DNA of 64,000 nucleotides from Pseudomonas siliginis (GCF_019145195.1 NZ_JAHSTW010000002.1:62001-126000), one strand, 5' to 3'; counted from the first letter of the stretch, positions 1 to 9,732 are shown. A program made the numbers and translations. The notes: generated by a model from the sequence alone, not told the origin.

Positions 1-1190
1 ATGCGCTGGAAGCCGGTTCGCAGTTCTCCGACATCCAGCAAGCCATCCGTGATCGCGATGTGCCGCGCCTGAAAGAGTTGTGGAACAAGCTGGTGCCGCT
101 GTGGGACGACCGGACCTTTTACGACTTCGTCGCCACCTCGAAAGCCTTCGCCAAATTGTCGTTCCAGCACCGCGAAGTGTTCGGCCAGGTCGGTTTCGGC
201 ACCGGCGGCTGGGATTCGGACTTCCCCAATTCGATGCTGGAAATCTTCCGCGTGGTGATGACCAATTGCGACGATCACCAACACCTAGTGGTCGGTGGCG
301 TCGAGCAGGTGCCACAGGGCATTTGGCGCCATGTGCCGGAGCGCTGCGTGCACTGGCCGGCCGGCACCAGCCTGAAATCCCTGCACCGTGGCGCGCCGCG
401 TTCCGGTGTGAAGAAAATTGCCCACGCACCGGAGGGCCGTTTCGCCGTTACCGACAACAACGGTGACACCCGCGAGTACGCCGCCGTCCTGACAACCTGC
501 CAGAGCTGGCTGCTGACCACTCAGATCGAATGCGACGAGACCCTGTTCTCGCAGAAGATGTGGATGGCCCTCGACCGCACGCGCTACATGCAGTCGTCGA
601 AAACCTTCGTGATGGTCGACCGGCCATTCTGGAAAGACAAGGATCCGGAGACCGGCCGCGACGTGATGAGCATGACCCTCACTGATCGCCTGACCCGTGG
701 CACCTATCTGTTCGACAACGGCGACGACAAACCGGGGGTGATCTGCCTGTCGTACTCGTGGATGAGCGACGCGTTGAAAATGCTCCCGCATCCGGTGGAA
801 AAACGCGTTGAACTCGCCTTGAACGCGCTGAAGAAGATCTACCCGAAAGTCGACATCGCCGCGCGGATCATCGGCGACCCGATCACCGTGTCGTGGGAAG
901 CCGACCCGTACTTTCTCGGTGCCTTCAAAGGCGCCCTGCCCGGCCATTATCGCTACAACCAGCGTATGTACGCGCACTTCATGCAGGACGACATGCCGGC
1001 CGAACAGCGCGGGATTTTCATCGCCGGCGACGACGTGTCGTGGACACCGGCGTGGGTCGAAGGCGCAGTGCAGACTTCGCTCAACGCAGTGTGGGGCATC
1101 ATGAAACATTTCGGCGGCTCGACACATAAAGAGAACCCCGGCCCGGGTGATGTGTTCAAAGACATCGGCCCTATCGCCCTGCCCGAGTAA
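1..1190 (+). CDS. davB: L-lysine 2-monooxygenase (FAD amine oxidase family), 5' end outside the window
   Basis: About 395 codons are visible and the frame is open through the left edge, so the N-terminal FAD-binding Rossmann motif is missing. The C-terminal FAD-contacting stretch typical of flavin amine oxidases (FIAGDDVSWTPAWVEGAVQT) is at about 1018-1077. The family includes tryptophan 2-monooxygenase and lysine 2-monooxygenase. DavB oxidatively decarboxylates L-lysine to 5-aminopentanamide. The substrate is inferred from context: the next gene, 12 nt downstream, is a convincing DavA amidase, and the davB-davA-pqqF order is the one I recall for Pseudomonas putida. A tryptophan or other amino-acid monooxygenase remains possible from the fragment alone. 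Confidence 0.82.
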   Translation, partial: ALEAGSQFSDIQQAIRDRDVPRLKELWNKLVPLWDDRTFYDFVATSKAFAKLSFQHREVFGQVGFGTGGWDSDFPNSMLEIFRVVMTNCDDHQHLVVGGVEQVPQGIWRHVPERCVHWPAGTSLKSLHRGAPRSGVKKIAHAPEGRFAVTDNNGDTREYAAVLTTCQSWLLTTQIECDETLFSQKMWMALDRTRYMQSSKTFVMVDRPFWKDKDPETGRDVMSMTLTDRLTRGTYLFDNGDDKPGVICLSYSWMSDALKMLPHPVEKRVELALNALKKIYPKVDIAARIIGDPITVSWEADPYFLGAFKGALPGHYRYNQRMYAHFMQDDMPAEQRGIFIAGDDVSWTPAWVEGAVQTSLNAVWGIMKHFGGSTHKENPGPGDVFKDIGPIALPE

Positions 1191-1202
1191 GAGGATTCCC
1201 CG

Positions 1203-1997
1203 ATGCGCGTAGCCGTTTACCAATGTCCACCGCTGCCACTGGACCCCGCCGCCAACCTGCATCGCCTGCATCAAGTAGCGATGGAGGCCAAGGGCGCCGA
1301 TCTGCTGGTGCTGCCGGAGATGTTCATGACCGGCTACAACATCGGCGCCGAAGCGGTCAGCACGCTGGCCGAGGTCTATAACGGTGAATGGGCGCAGCAG
1401 ATCGGCCGCATTGCCAAGGCTGCCGGTCTGGCGATCGTTTACGGCTACCCGGAGCGCACCGCCGACGGTCAGATCTACAACGCCGTGCAACTGATCGACG
1501 CCCATGGCGAGCGCCTGTGCAACTATCGAAAGTCGCATCTGTTCGGCGACCTCGATCGGTCGATGTTCAGCTCCGGCGAAGCGGAGTTGCCGGTGGTTGA
1601 GCTGAACGGCTGGAAGCTCGGCTTCCTGATCTGCTACGACCTGGAGTTTCCGGAAAACGCGCGGCGCCTGGCCTTGGCCGGCGCCGAGCTGATCGTGGTG
1701 CCGACGGCCAACATGATTCCGTTCGATTTCGTTGCCGATGTCACCGTGCGTGCCCGCGCCTTCGAAAACCAGTGCTACGTGGCTTACGCCAATTACTGCG
1801 GACACGAAGGCGATATCCAGTATTGCGGGCAAAGCAGCATTGCCGCGCCGGACGGCAGCCGCATCGCTCTGGCAGGTCTGGACGAGGCGTTGATCGTCGG
1901 CGAACTGGACCGACAACTGATGAACGATTCACGCCAGGCCAATCGCTATCTCAGCGATCGCCGCCCGGAGCTTTACGGCGCGCTCAACCGCCGCTAA
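1203..1997 (+). CDS. davA: 5-aminopentanamidase (nitrilase superfamily)
   Basis: A 264-residue carbon-nitrogen hydrolase. The Glu-Lys-Cys triad is visible as E39 (in LPEMFMTGYN), K110 (in NYRKSHLFGDLDRSMF) and C144 (in FLICYDLEFPENARR). DavA hydrolyses 5-aminopentanamide, the product of DavB, to 5-aminopentanoate and ammonia in the cytoplasm. Length and motif spacing closely fit my recollection of the P. putida enzyme. The ATG at 1203 follows an AGAGGA Shine-Dalgarno. It is almost certainly cotranscribed with davB. In some P. fluorescens descriptions this pair is counted within the extended pqq cluster; I recall this only loosely. Confidence 0.88.
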   Translation: MRVAVYQCPPLPLDPAANLHRLHQVAMEAKGADLLVLPEMFMTGYNIGAEAVSTLAEVYNGEWAQQIGRIAKAAGLAIVYGYPERTADGQIYNAVQLIDAHGERLCNYRKSHLFGDLDRSMFSSGEAELPVVELNGWKLGFLICYDLEFPENARRLALAGAELIVVPTANMIPFDFVADVTVRARAFENQCYVAYANYCGHEGDIQYCGQSSIAAPDGSRIALAGLDEALIVGELDRQLMNDSRQANRYLSDRRPELYGALNRR

Positions 1998-2006
1998 TCC
2001 GCTAGC

Positions 2007-2037
2007 ATGGGCACTTCACTGTTCTGGAAGTGCCCAT
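2007..2037 (+). promoter_or_regulatory. Hairpin covering the pqqF Shine-Dalgarno and start codon
   Basis: A perfect 11-bp inverted repeat: ATGGGCACTTC at 2007-2017 and GAAGTGCCCAT at 2027-2037, with a 9-nt loop. The right arm contains the GGAAG ribosome site (2026-2030) and the first two bases of the pqqF ATG (2036). No T-tract follows, so it does not read as a standard terminator. It could hide the pqqF start in read-through mRNA from davBA, or stabilise the davBA 3' end. Function is inferred. Confidence 0.6.
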
Positions 2038-4447
2038 GTCTGCGCCGACTCATCCCCGCCCCCACTCTGAAACCCTGGCCAACGGCCTGCGCGTGACCCT
2101 GCGCCACGTGCCTGGTCTCAAGCGCAGCGCTGCCGCGTTGCGCGTGGCGGCCGGCAGCCATGACGTGCCATTGGCTTGGCCGGGGCTGGCGCATTTTCTC
2201 GAGCACTTGCTGTTTCTCGGCACCGAGCGTTTTCCCACAGACGAAGGGCTGATGGCCTACGTGCAACGTCACGGCGGGCAGGTGAATGCCAGCACCCGCG
2301 AGCGCACCACGGACTTTTTCTTCGAGTTGCCTGTGTCGTCCTTCAGCGCGGGGCTCGAGCGTCTGTCAGACATGCTCGCCCGGCCACGTATGAATCTGGA
2401 CGATCAACTGCGTGAACGGGAAGTGCTGCAGGCCGAATTCGTCGCCTGGTCGCAGGATCCGACAGCGCAGCAGCAGTTTGCCTTGTATGAAAGTTTGCCA
2501 GCGGAGCATCCGTTGCGCGGTTTTCATGCAGGCAATCGGGACAGCTTGCAGGTCGAATCGCCTAGGTTTCAATCGGCGCTGAAAGATTTCCATCAGCGCT
2601 TTTATCGAACCGGGCAAATGAGCCTGAGTCTGGTCGGGCCACAAAGTATCGATGAGCTTCGGGAGCTCGCGCAGCAATTCGCAGCGGTGTTATCGGTTGG
2701 GGATAAAGTTGCCCAGGCCGCACCGCCACCGTTGGCAGTGAAGAGTTATCAACAGGTTGGCGCTCACACGAACCTGTTATTTGCTTTCGACGCGTTGCCC
2801 GAGTCATCCGCCGAGGCGATGGCTTTTCTCTGTCATTGGTTGAATAGCGCAAAACCTGGTGGATTGCTCGCATACCTGCATCAACAGAATCTGGCTGACA
2901 GCCTGAAAGCCACGCCGCTTTACCAGTTCGCCGGCCAAGCGCTGCTGCATCTTCAATTCCATGCCGACGGCGAGCAGTTGAACACCATTCACGAACGGCT
3001 GCTGGATTGGCTGAGCTTCTTCGCCCGTCAGGACTGGACGCCGTTGCGCGAGGAATACGCCGCCCTGCTTCAGCGCCAGCAGCAAGTCAGCGGCGCGTTG
3101 CAACTGGCGCGAACCGACATTGAGCAGCAAGCATTCGGCCTGTCCGAATCCGGCGCTGCCGCACTTGAGCACATCCTTCGCGAAATCGGCGTTGTGGATA
3201 ACTTCAGCGATCATTGGCATCTGCCCGCCGCCAATCCTTTCTTGCGCGCCAGTGAACCGCTGGCCAACGCCGGACTGATTCGCGGCCAGACCAGCGCCCA
3301 CCGTGGCCTGCGCACCTTCGCCCAGGATCGCTCGCGCAGTCGTCGCGAGCGATCGCCGATGCAGTTCAGCCTGGCCCTGCCGGACAACAGCGATGAGGGC
3401 GCGATTTACCTGCGCTGGCAGGGCGAGACGGCGGCCAGCGCCGATCTGCGCTCAAGATTGCAGCGCAGTCTGCGCCAGACCCGACAGGATGCGTCCGAAG
3501 CCGGAGTGGACTTGTCTTTCAGCGCCGCAGGTAACCAATGCCTGCTGAAAATGACCGGGCTACAGGAACCGATGCCCAGCATCCTCGAGCATGCGCTGAA
3601 ATGTCTGACGATGATCGACGCCGATTCGCCGCGCGACGAGGTGCAGATACCGTCGATGCCGATCCGCCAACTACTCGAAGCGTTGCCGGAAAAATGCCTG
3701 CCCACGATTGAAACCAGCGATGACGCCAATCAGCTGTGGACAACTTCGCGCTGGGACGGCCTCGCTCTAGGCCTTAACCAACAAACCCAATCAGCCTTGG
3801 GCCTGGCGCTGAGCCGCATTCCCGGCACACCGGACAATCAGCTACCGGTGATACCGATCACCCAAGGCAAGTACCACTGGAGCCAGATCAACACGGCCTG
3901 CAGCGAACACGCCTTGCTGCTGATCTGCCCGACTACCAGCAGCGATATTGCTGACGAAGCGGCGTGGCGCCTTCTGGCTCAGTTGTGCCAGACGCCTTTC
4001 TATCAGCGCCTGCGCGTCGAACTGCAATTGGGGTACGCCGTATTCAGCGCGCTGCGTCAATTGCACGGCAGGACCGCGATTGTGTTTGGCGTGCAATCGC
4101 CGACGACTTCGGCCGCCGAGTTGCTCGAATATATTCAGGAGTTTTTCAACGGCATTCCCGCGTTGATCGAAACGCTCGATGAAGCAAGCCTCGAGCAACA
4201 GCGTCAAAGCCTCGCCGATCAGTTCGACGACACCACACTGTCCACCAAGGATGCCGCCGAACTCCTCTGGCAAGGCAAACTTGCCGGCCATTCGTCGGAT
4301 TACCGGGAGCAGTTGGTCACGGCGATCCGGCAACTCGATCGCCAGGCTTTGCTGGCCGCTGCGCAGCGCCTGATCAATGCCGAGGGCGGCTGGCATTGCC
4401 TGGCCAATGAATCGATGCCGGACGCGCCGTGGCAAGTGACAAACTGA
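2036..4447 (+). CDS. pqqF: PqqF, M16-family zinc peptidase of PQQ biosynthesis
   Basis: An 803-residue M16 (insulysin/pitrilysin-like) protease. The inverted zinc motif HxxEH is at H53-F-L-E56-H57 (HFLEHLLFLG), with downstream acidic residues expected to complete the site. Known role of the family: with its partner PqqG or another protease it trims the PqqA precursor peptide after PqqE has cross-linked it. The gene directly precedes pqqA, as in other Pseudomonas. ATG 2036 is chosen over the in-frame GTG at 2030 because GGAAG lies 5 nt upstream. A perfect hairpin covers this start. No separate pqqG is visible in the window. Confidence 0.93.
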   Translation: MSAPTHPRPHSETLANGLRVTLRHVPGLKRSAAALRVAAGSHDVPLAWPGLAHFLEHLLFLGTERFPTDEGLMAYVQRHGGQVNASTRERTTDFFFELPVSSFSAGLERLSDMLARPRMNLDDQLREREVLQAEFVAWSQDPTAQQQFALYESLPAEHPLRGFHAGNRDSLQVESPRFQSALKDFHQRFYRTGQMSLSLVGPQSIDELRELAQQFAAVLSVGDKVAQAAPPPLAVKSYQQVGAHTNLLFAFDALPESSAEAMAFLCHWLNSAKPGGLLAYLHQQNLADSLKATPLYQFAGQALLHLQFHADGEQLNTIHERLLDWLSFFARQDWTPLREEYAALLQRQQQVSGALQLARTDIEQQAFGLSESGAAALEHILREIGVVDNFSDHWHLPAANPFLRASEPLANAGLIRGQTSAHRGLRTFAQDRSRSRRERSPMQFSLALPDNSDEGAIYLRWQGETAASADLRSRLQRSLRQTRQDASEAGVDLSFSAAGNQCLLKMTGLQEPMPSILEHALKCLTMIDADSPRDEVQIPSMPIRQLLEALPEKCLPTIETSDDANQLWTTSRWDGLALGLNQQTQSALGLALSRIPGTPDNQLPVIPITQGKYHWSQINTACSEHALLLICPTTSSDIADEAAWRLLAQLCQTPFYQRLRVELQLGYAVFSALRQLHGRTAIVFGVQSPTTSAAELLEYIQEFFNGIPALIETLDEASLEQQRQSLADQFDDTTLSTKDAAELLWQGKLAGHSSDYREQLVTAIRQLDRQALLAAAQRLINAEGGWHCLANESMPDAPWQVTN

Positions 4448-4566
4448 TCATTACCGAGGCTGCAAGGAGCTTTCTCAAAGATTCACGGGTCACGGCGTTG
4501 AAATTTTGAGTAACATAGCCGCCTAACTAATTGGAACATCACCGCGCTGCCGTGGACTATAACTAT

Positions 4567-4580
4567 GGATAGCGCTATCC
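4567..4580. promoter_or_regulatory. Perfect 14-bp palindrome in the pqqA leader
   Basis: GGATAGCGCTATCC is a perfect dyad 23 nt upstream of the pqqA start codon and just before its Shine-Dalgarno. It may be an operator for a pqq regulator or a leader RNA hairpin. The pqqF-pqqA gap (4448-4603) presumably also holds the pqqA promoter, but I could not assign -35 and -10 boxes with confidence. Confidence 0.4.
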
Positions 4581-4603
4581 CAACCCTCAGAAGGAGACAT
4601 CTC

Positions 4604-4678
4604 ATGGCCTGGACCAAACCTGCTTACACCGACCTGCGTATCGGCTTCGAAGTCACCATGTACTTCGCCAGCCGCTGA
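4604..4678 (+). CDS. pqqA: PqqA, PQQ precursor peptide
   Basis: A 24-residue peptide beginning [12 protein letters not shown]. It has the diagnostic glutamate and tyrosine in E16-V-T-M-Y20, the two side chains that PqqE joins and that become the PQQ skeleton. A strong AGGAG ribosome site lies at 4592-4596. The peptide is the ribosomal substrate bound by PqqD and modified by PqqE. It is followed at once by an intrinsic terminator, an arrangement known to give abundant pqqA message with partial read-through into pqqB. Confidence 0.98.
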   Translation: MAWTKPAYTDLRIGFEVTMYFASR

Positions 4679-4704
4679 GTTCTGCCTACGCAGAATCGCA
4701 GTGC

Positions 4705-4734
4705 AACGCCTCGGCTCGCCGAGGCGTTTTATTT
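4705..4734 (+). terminator. Intrinsic terminator or attenuator between pqqA and pqqB
   Basis: A perfect 10-bp stem, AACGCCTCGG (4705-4714) with CCGAGGCGTT (4719-4728) and a 4-nt CTCG loop, runs into a TTATTTT tract. It lies 26 nt after the pqqA stop. pqqB has no obvious promoter of its own in the remaining 25 nt, so partial read-through is the likely design. Confidence 0.9.
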
Positions 4735-4759
4735 TCCGCGTTGAAATGATGGAGCGTTC

Positions 4760-5671
4760 ATGTTCGTCCAGATTCTGGGTTCGGCCGCCGGTGGCGGTTT
4801 TCCGCAGTGGAACTGCAACTGCGTCAACTGCGCAGGCTTTCGCGACGGCAGCCTGAATGCCAAGGCCCGCACCCAATCGTCCATCGCCATTTCCGATGAC
4901 GGCGTGAACTGGGTGCTGTGCAATGCCTCGCCGGACATCCGCGCGCAACTGCAAAGCTTCGCCCCGATGCAACCGGGCCGAGCCCTGCGCGACACCGGCA
5001 TCAGCGCGATCATCCTGATGGACAGCCAGATCGACCACACCACCGGCCTGCTCAGCCTGCGCGAAGGCTGCCCGCATCAGGTGTGGTGCACGGACATGGT
5101 TCACGAAGACCTGAGCACCGGTTTTCCCCTGTTCAAGATGCTCACCCACTGGAACGGCGGGCTGGACTGGAACCGTATCGAGCTCGACCAGAGCTTCACC
5201 GTAGCCGCCTGCCCGAATCTGCGTTTCACCCCGTTGCCGTTGCGCAGCGCCGCGCCGCCGTATTCGCCGCACCGTTTCGATCCGCATCCGGGCGACAACA
5301 TCGGTTTGATCGTTGAAGACCTCAACACTGGCGGCAAGCTGTTCTACGCGCCAGGGCTGGGCAAGGTCGATGCGCCGCTGCTGGAAATCATGGCGGACAG
5401 CGATTGCCTGCTGGTCGACGGCACGCTGTGGGATGACGATGAAATGCAGCGCCGTGGCGTCGGCACCCGCACCGGTCGCGAGATGGGCCATCTTGCCCAG
5501 AACGGCCCCGGCGGCATGCTGGAAGTGCTGGAGCAGTTGCCCGAGCAGCGCAAAGTACTTATCCACATCAACAACACCAACCCGATCCTCGACGAGGATT
5601 CCCCGGAGCGTGCGGAGCTGGTGCGGCGTAATGTTGAAGTGGCGTTTGATGGCATGAGTATCGTGCTTTAA
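4760..5671 (+). CDS. pqqB: PqqB, metallo-beta-lactamase-fold protein of PQQ biosynthesis
   Basis: 303 residues, the usual PqqB length. The N-terminus carries the family CxCxxC zinc-type motif (C19, C21, C24 in WNCNCVNC), and a divergent metal-site motif [11 protein letters not shown] follows. The family is proposed to hydroxylate the tyrosine-derived part of the peptide intermediate before PqqC acts. ATG 4760 has TGGAG six bases upstream. A REP pair separates it from pqqC. Confidence 0.96.
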   Translation: MFVQILGSAAGGGFPQWNCNCVNCAGFRDGSLNAKARTQSSIAISDDGVNWVLCNASPDIRAQLQSFAPMQPGRALRDTGISAIILMDSQIDHTTGLLSLREGCPHQVWCTDMVHEDLSTGFPLFKMLTHWNGGLDWNRIELDQSFTVAACPNLRFTPLPLRSAAPPYSPHRFDPHPGDNIGLIVEDLNTGGKLFYAPGLGKVDAPLLEIMADSDCLLVDGTLWDDDEMQRRGVGTRTGREMGHLAQNGPGGMLEVLEQLPEQRKVLIHINNTNPILDEDSPERAELVRRNVEVAFDGMSIVL

Positions 5672-5696
5672 GCAATCGAGACCGCTGCGCGGTCTA

Positions 5697-5760
5697 TCGC
5701 GAGCAGGCTCACTCCTACAATGGAATGCGATCAACTGTGGGAGCGAGCCTGCTCGCGAAG
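5697..5760. repeat. REP pair between pqqB and pqqC
   Basis: Two inverted copies of the fluorescens-type REP core (CGCGAGCAGGCT...CTCC and GGGAGCGAGCCTGCTCGCG). The left copy is degenerate (CTCACTCCTACA). A small GACCGC-TGC-GCGGTC hairpin lies just before it at 5680-5694. It sits inside the pqq operon and may affect mRNA stability or the pqqB:pqqC ratio. Confidence 0.85.
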
Positions 5761-5810
5761 AGGCCAGCACAGACACCAGAGATTTCCAGGGTTGTTCCCG
5801 GAGAACAGAC

Positions 5811-6563
5811 ATGACCGACACCCCGCTGTCCCCCGCCGAATTCGAAGCGGCCCTGCGCACCAAGGGCGCCTACTACCACATCTACCACCCTTATCACGTG
5901 GCGATGTACGAAGGCCGCGCGACCCGCGAGCAGATTCAGGGCTGGGTCGCCAACCGCTTCTACTATCAGGTGAACATTCCCCTGAAGGACGCAGCGATCC
6001 TCGCCAATTGCCCGGATCGGGAAATCCGCCGCGAGTGGATTCAGCGCCTGCTCGACCACGACGGCGCGCCCGGTGAAGATGGCGGCATCGAAGCCTGGCT
6101 GCGTCTGGGCCAGGCTGTTGGCCTTGACCCGGACCAATTGCGTTCTCAGGAGCTGGTGCTGCCCGGCGTGCGTTTCGCTGTCGATGCCTACGTCAACTTC
6201 GCACGTCGCGCCAGTTGGCAGGAAGCCGCCAGCAGCTCGCTGACCGAACTGTTCGCGCCGCAGATCCACCAGTCGCGCCTCGACAGCTGGCCGCAGCATT
6301 ACCCGTGGATCGACCCGGCCGGCTACGAATACTTCCGCACCCGTCTCGGTCAGGCGCGGCGTGATGTCGAGCATGGGCTGGCGATCACCCTTGAGCATTA
6401 CAAGACCCGCGAAGGCCAGGAGCGCATGCTGGAAATTCTCCAGTTCAAACTGGACATTCTTTGGAGCATGCTCGATGCCATGAGCATGGCCTACGAACTG
6501 AACCGTCCGCCGTATCACAGCGTGACCGAACAACGGGTCTGGCATAAAGGAATTACCTTATGA
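5811..6563 (+). CDS. pqqC: PqqC, pyrroloquinoline-quinone synthase
   Basis: 250 residues with the heme-oxygenase-like all-helical fold of PqqC. It opens with the family pattern [19 protein letters not shown] and contains the conserved [16 protein letters not shown] segment. It catalyses the last step, the cofactor-free oxygen-dependent ring closure and oxidation that gives PQQ. GGAGA about 7 nt upstream supports ATG 5811. The stop overlaps the pqqD start by 4 nt, which implies translational coupling. Confidence 0.97.
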   Translation: MTDTPLSPAEFEAALRTKGAYYHIYHPYHVAMYEGRATREQIQGWVANRFYYQVNIPLKDAAILANCPDREIRREWIQRLLDHDGAPGEDGGIEAWLRLGQAVGLDPDQLRSQELVLPGVRFAVDAYVNFARRASWQEAASSSLTELFAPQIHQSRLDSWPQHYPWIDPAGYEYFRTRLGQARRDVEHGLAITLEHYKTREGQERMLEILQFKLDILWSMLDAMSMAYELNRPPYHSVTEQRVWHKGITL

Positions 6564-6835
6564 GTTTCGACCGCAGCAAAGTACCGAGCTGGCGCCCGGG
6601 CTATCGCTTCCAGTACGAACCGGCGCAAAAAGGCCATGTGTTGCTGTACCCGGAAGGCATGATCAAGCTCAACGAAACGGCCGCGCTGATTGGCGGCCTG
6701 ATTGACGGTGAGCGTGATGTCGCGGCGATCATTGCCGAACTGGACAAGCAGTTCCCCGGCGTGCCCGAGCTCGGTGACGACGTCGAGCAATTCATGGAGG
6801 TTGCCCGTGAGCAACACTGGCTCACCCTTGGCTGA
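6560..6835 (+). CDS. pqqD: PqqD, peptide chaperone for PqqA
   Basis: A 91-residue PqqD, the founding RiPP recognition element, a small winged-helix-like fold that binds PqqA and delivers it to PqqE. Recognisable family segments are [21 protein letters not shown] and [17 protein letters not shown]. Its start overlaps pqqC by 4 nt and its 3' end overlaps pqqE by 29 nt. Confidence 0.95.
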   Translation: MSFDRSKVPSWRPGYRFQYEPAQKGHVLLYPEGMIKLNETAALIGGLIDGERDVAAIIAELDKQFPGVPELGDDVEQFMEVAREQHWLTLG

Positions 6836-7967
6836 TCTGCCGGCCAAACCGGAAGTCGGCCTGCCGCTGTGGCTGCTCGCCGAGCTGACCTACCGCTGCC
6901 CGCTGCAATGCCCGTACTGCTCCAATCCACTGGATTTCGCCGAGCAGGGCAAAGAGCTGACCACCGAGCAATGGATCAAGGTGTTCCGCGAAGCGCGGGA
7001 GATGGGCGCGGCGCAATTGGGCTTTTCCGGCGGCGAACCGCTGGTGCGTCAGGACTTGGCCGAACTGATCCGTGAAGCGCGGCAGTTGGGTTTCTACACC
7101 AACCTGATCACCTCCGGCATTGGCCTGACCGAGCAGAAAATCAGCGACTTCAAAAAGGCCGGGCTTGATCACATCCAGATCAGTTTTCAGGCCAGCGACG
7201 AGCAAGTGAACAACCTGCTCGCGGGCTCGAAAAAGGCCTTTGCGCAGAAGCTGGAAATGGCTCGTGCGGTGAAGGCCCACGGCTACCCGATGGTGCTGAA
7301 CTTCGTCACCCATCGGCACAACATCGACAAGATCGACCGCATTATCGAACTGTGCATTGCGCTGGAGGCTGACTTCGTAGAACTCGCCACTTGCCAGTTC
7401 TACGGCTGGGCGCAGCTCAACCGTGTCGGTCTGTTGCCGACCAAGGAACAACTGGTGCGCGCCGAACGCATCACCAACGAATACCGGGCCAGGCTGGAAG
7501 CCGAAGGGCATCCGTGCAAGCTGATTTTCGTCACCCCGGATTACTACGAAGAACGCCCGAAAGCCTGCATGAACGGCTGGGGCAGCATCTTCCTAACCGT
7601 CACCCCGGACGGCACCGCCCTGCCCTGCCATGGTGCCCGCCAGATGCCGGTGCAATTTCCCAACGTGCGCGATCACAGCATGCAACACATCTGGTACGAC
7701 TCGTTCGGCTTCAACCGTTTTCGCGGTTACGACTGGATGCCCGAGCCGTGCCGCTCTTGCGACGAGAAAGAAAAAGACTTCGGCGGCTGCCGCTGCCAGG
7801 CGTTCATGCTCACCGGCGACGCCAGTAATGCCGACCCGGTGTGCAGCAAGTCCGAACATCATGGCGTGATCCTCAAGGCCCGCGAAGAAGCCGAGACCGC
7901 CACTCAAACCATCGAACAATTGGCCTTTCGCAATGAACGAAACTCACGCCTCATCGCCAAGGGCTGA
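6807..7967 (+). CDS. pqqE: PqqE, radical SAM PqqA cross-linking enzyme
   Basis: 386 residues from a GTG start at 6807. This start is chosen because GGAGG lies at 6796-6800, six bases upstream, and because the encoded N-terminus runs straight into the family sequence. The radical SAM cluster motif is C31-x3-C35-x2-C38 ([10 protein letters not shown]). A C-terminal SPASM-type region has several cysteines ([36 protein letters not shown]) for extra Fe-S clusters. It forms the Glu-Tyr carbon-carbon bond in PqqA. It overlaps pqqD by 29 nt and the next gene by 35 nt. Confidence 0.96.
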   Translation: MSNTGSPLADLPAKPEVGLPLWLLAELTYRCPLQCPYCSNPLDFAEQGKELTTEQWIKVFREAREMGAAQLGFSGGEPLVRQDLAELIREARQLGFYTNLITSGIGLTEQKISDFKKAGLDHIQISFQASDEQVNNLLAGSKKAFAQKLEMARAVKAHGYPMVLNFVTHRHNIDKIDRIIELCIALEADFVELATCQFYGWAQLNRVGLLPTKEQLVRAERITNEYRARLEAEGHPCKLIFVTPDYYEERPKACMNGWGSIFLTVTPDGTALPCHGARQMPVQFPNVRDHSMQHIWYDSFGFNRFRGYDWMPEPCRSCDEKEKDFGGCRCQAFMLTGDASNADPVCSKSEHHGVILKAREEAETATQTIEQLAFRNERNSRLIAKG

Positions 7968-9732
7968 GCTTTTCAGCGCCGCCCAGGCCGTCGCCGCCGG
8001 AACCGACTTCGCCGAACTGCAGCTCGGCGCCCATGGCGTGTTCTGGAATGAATACCGCCCCGAGGATGCCGCGTGCCGAATCTGGCATTGGCGCGATGGC
8101 GCAGCGAAACGTCTGACGCAGGACGGTTTCAGCGTGCGTAGCCGCGTTTACGAATATGGCGGTGGTGCGTTTTGTCTGACGCCTGACGGGGTGGTTTTCG
8201 TCAATGAAGCGGATCAGCAGATGTATCGGCAGGCGCTGGATGGCGAGCCGGTCGCGCTGACGTCGACTGACTGCCGCTACGGCGATCTGCAATTCGCCGC
8301 AGGCCGGGTGTTGGCGGTCGAAGAGCAGCAGGATCGACATCGCCTGGTGGCGATTGATCTGGCGACCGGCACGCGCAAGGTGCTGGCCGAAGGTGCTGAT
8401 TTCTACGCGTCGCCAACGCTGAGCCCCGACGGCCAGCGCTTGGCATGGATCGAGTGGAGCCGACCGCATCAGCCGTGGACCTCGACGCGGTTGATGGTCG
8501 CGGAAGGTGATTTTTCCGCACCTCGTTGTATTGCCGGCGAGCAGATTGAGGAGTCGATCCAGCAGCCGCGCTTCGACGCGGACGGCCGGCTCTACTGCCT
8601 GACTGATCGTGGCGGTTACTGGCAGCCGTGGGGCGAAACGTCTGATGGCTTGCACGCGCTACCGAGTGCCGAGGCCGATCACGCGCCCGCGCCGTGGCAG
8701 CTAGGCGGCTGCACGTGGCTGCCTGTCGGTGATCAATTTTTAGCCAGTTGGAGCGAGGATGGTTTCGGTCGCCTGGCCCTTGGAAATGAAGATTTCAGCG
8801 GTGACTACAGCCGCTTCCGCCACTTGGCGATGGATCAACAATTCATCTATTGCATCGCTGCATCGCCGACCAGCCCGTCGGCAGTGATCGCCATTGATCG
8901 TGTCTCTCATGCCGTGAAAATCCTCGCTGGCGGCGTGGCTCCATTGCCTGCCGAACGCATCAGCCGCCCGCAAACCTTGCGTTATCCGAGCGGCTCCGGC
9001 GAGGCGCATGGTTTCTTCTACCCGGCCATGAGCGGTGAAGCGAAACCGCCGCTGGTGGTGTTTATCCACGGCGGCCCGACGTCGGCGTGCTATCCGATCC
9101 TCGATCCGCGCATCCAGTACTGGACGCAGCGCGGTTTCGCCGTCGCCGACCTCAACTATCGCGGCAGCACTGGCTATGGTCGTGAATATCGGCAAGCGCT
9201 ACATCTGCGCTGGGGCGAGGTGGATGTCGAGGATGCCTGCGCGGTGGTCAGCTATCTCGCGGACCAAGGTTTGATCGATGGTGACCGCGCGTTCATTCGC
9301 GGTGGCAGTGCAGGTGGTTACACCACATTGTGCGCACTGGCGTTCAGGCAGGTTTTCCGCGCAGGTGCCAGCCTCTACGGCGTCAGCGACCCGGTAGCTT
9401 TGGCACGGGCCACGCACAAGTTCGAGGGTGATTATCTGGATTGGCTGATCGGCGATCCCGAAGGAGATGCCCAACGCTATGCCGCCCGCACGCCACTGCT
9501 GCACGCAGACAACATTCGCGTGCCGGTGATTTTCTTTCAAGGTGAACTGGACGCGGTGGTCGTGCCGCAACAGACCCGCGACATGGTCGCGGCGCTGGAG
9601 CACAACGGCATCCCGGTCGAAGCGCATTACTACCCTGACGAACGCCACGGCTTTCGTCGCGCGGCTAACCAGGCGCATGCGCTGGAGCGGGAGTGGACGT
9701 TTTATCGGCGAGTGATGGGACTGACTGACTGA
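7933..9732 (+). CDS. S9-family serine peptidase (prolyl oligopeptidase/acylaminoacyl peptidase type) linked to pqq
   Basis: A 599-residue protein with an N-terminal beta-propeller-like half ([17 protein letters not shown] blades) and a C-terminal alpha/beta-hydrolase half. The expected triad is S459 (GGSAGGY), D540 (GELDAVV) and H572 (DERHGF). There is no signal peptide, so it is probably cytoplasmic. Its start overlaps pqqE by 35 nt, so it is translated as the last gene of the pqq run. By context it may digest PqqA leader fragments or the processed peptide. I recall a peptidase called pqqM at this place in some P. fluorescens clusters. The start is uncertain within a few codons. Confidence 0.85.
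   Translation: MNETHASSPRAELFSAAQAVAAGTDFAELQLGAHGVFWNEYRPEDAACRIWHWRDGAAKRLTQDGFSVRSRVYEYGGGAFCLTPDGVVFVNEADQQMYRQALDGEPVALTSTDCRYGDLQFAAGRVLAVEEQQDRHRLVAIDLATGTRKVLAEGADFYASPTLSPDGQRLAWIEWSRPHQPWTSTRLMVAEGDFSAPRCIAGEQIEESIQQPRFDADGRLYCLTDRGGYWQPWGETSDGLHALPSAEADHAPAPWQLGGCTWLPVGDQFLASWSEDGFGRLALGNEDFSGDYSRFRHLAMDQQFIYCIAASPTSPSAVIAIDRVSHAVKILAGGVAPLPAERISRPQTLRYPSGSGEAHGFFYPAMSGEAKPPLVVFIHGGPTSACYPILDPRIQYWTQRGFAVADLNYRGSTGYGREYRQALHLRWGEVDVEDACAVVSYLADQGLIDGDRAFIRGGSAGGYTTLCALAFRQVFRAGASLYGVSDPVALARATHKFEGDYLDWLIGDPEGDAQRYAARTPLLHADNIRVPVIFFQGELDAVVVPQQTRDMVAALEHNGIPVEAHYYPDERHGFRRAANQAHALEREWTFYRRVMGLTD

Noticed and set aside
285..1916. A 543-codon open frame antisense to davB and davA
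   Set aside because: It follows the codon shadow of the real genes in GC-rich DNA and has a low-complexity composition with many Arg, Gln, Val and His. Similar long shadows lie at 13573-15387, 18964-20721, 33492-35474, 40337-42343, 56045-58216 and 59406-62279.
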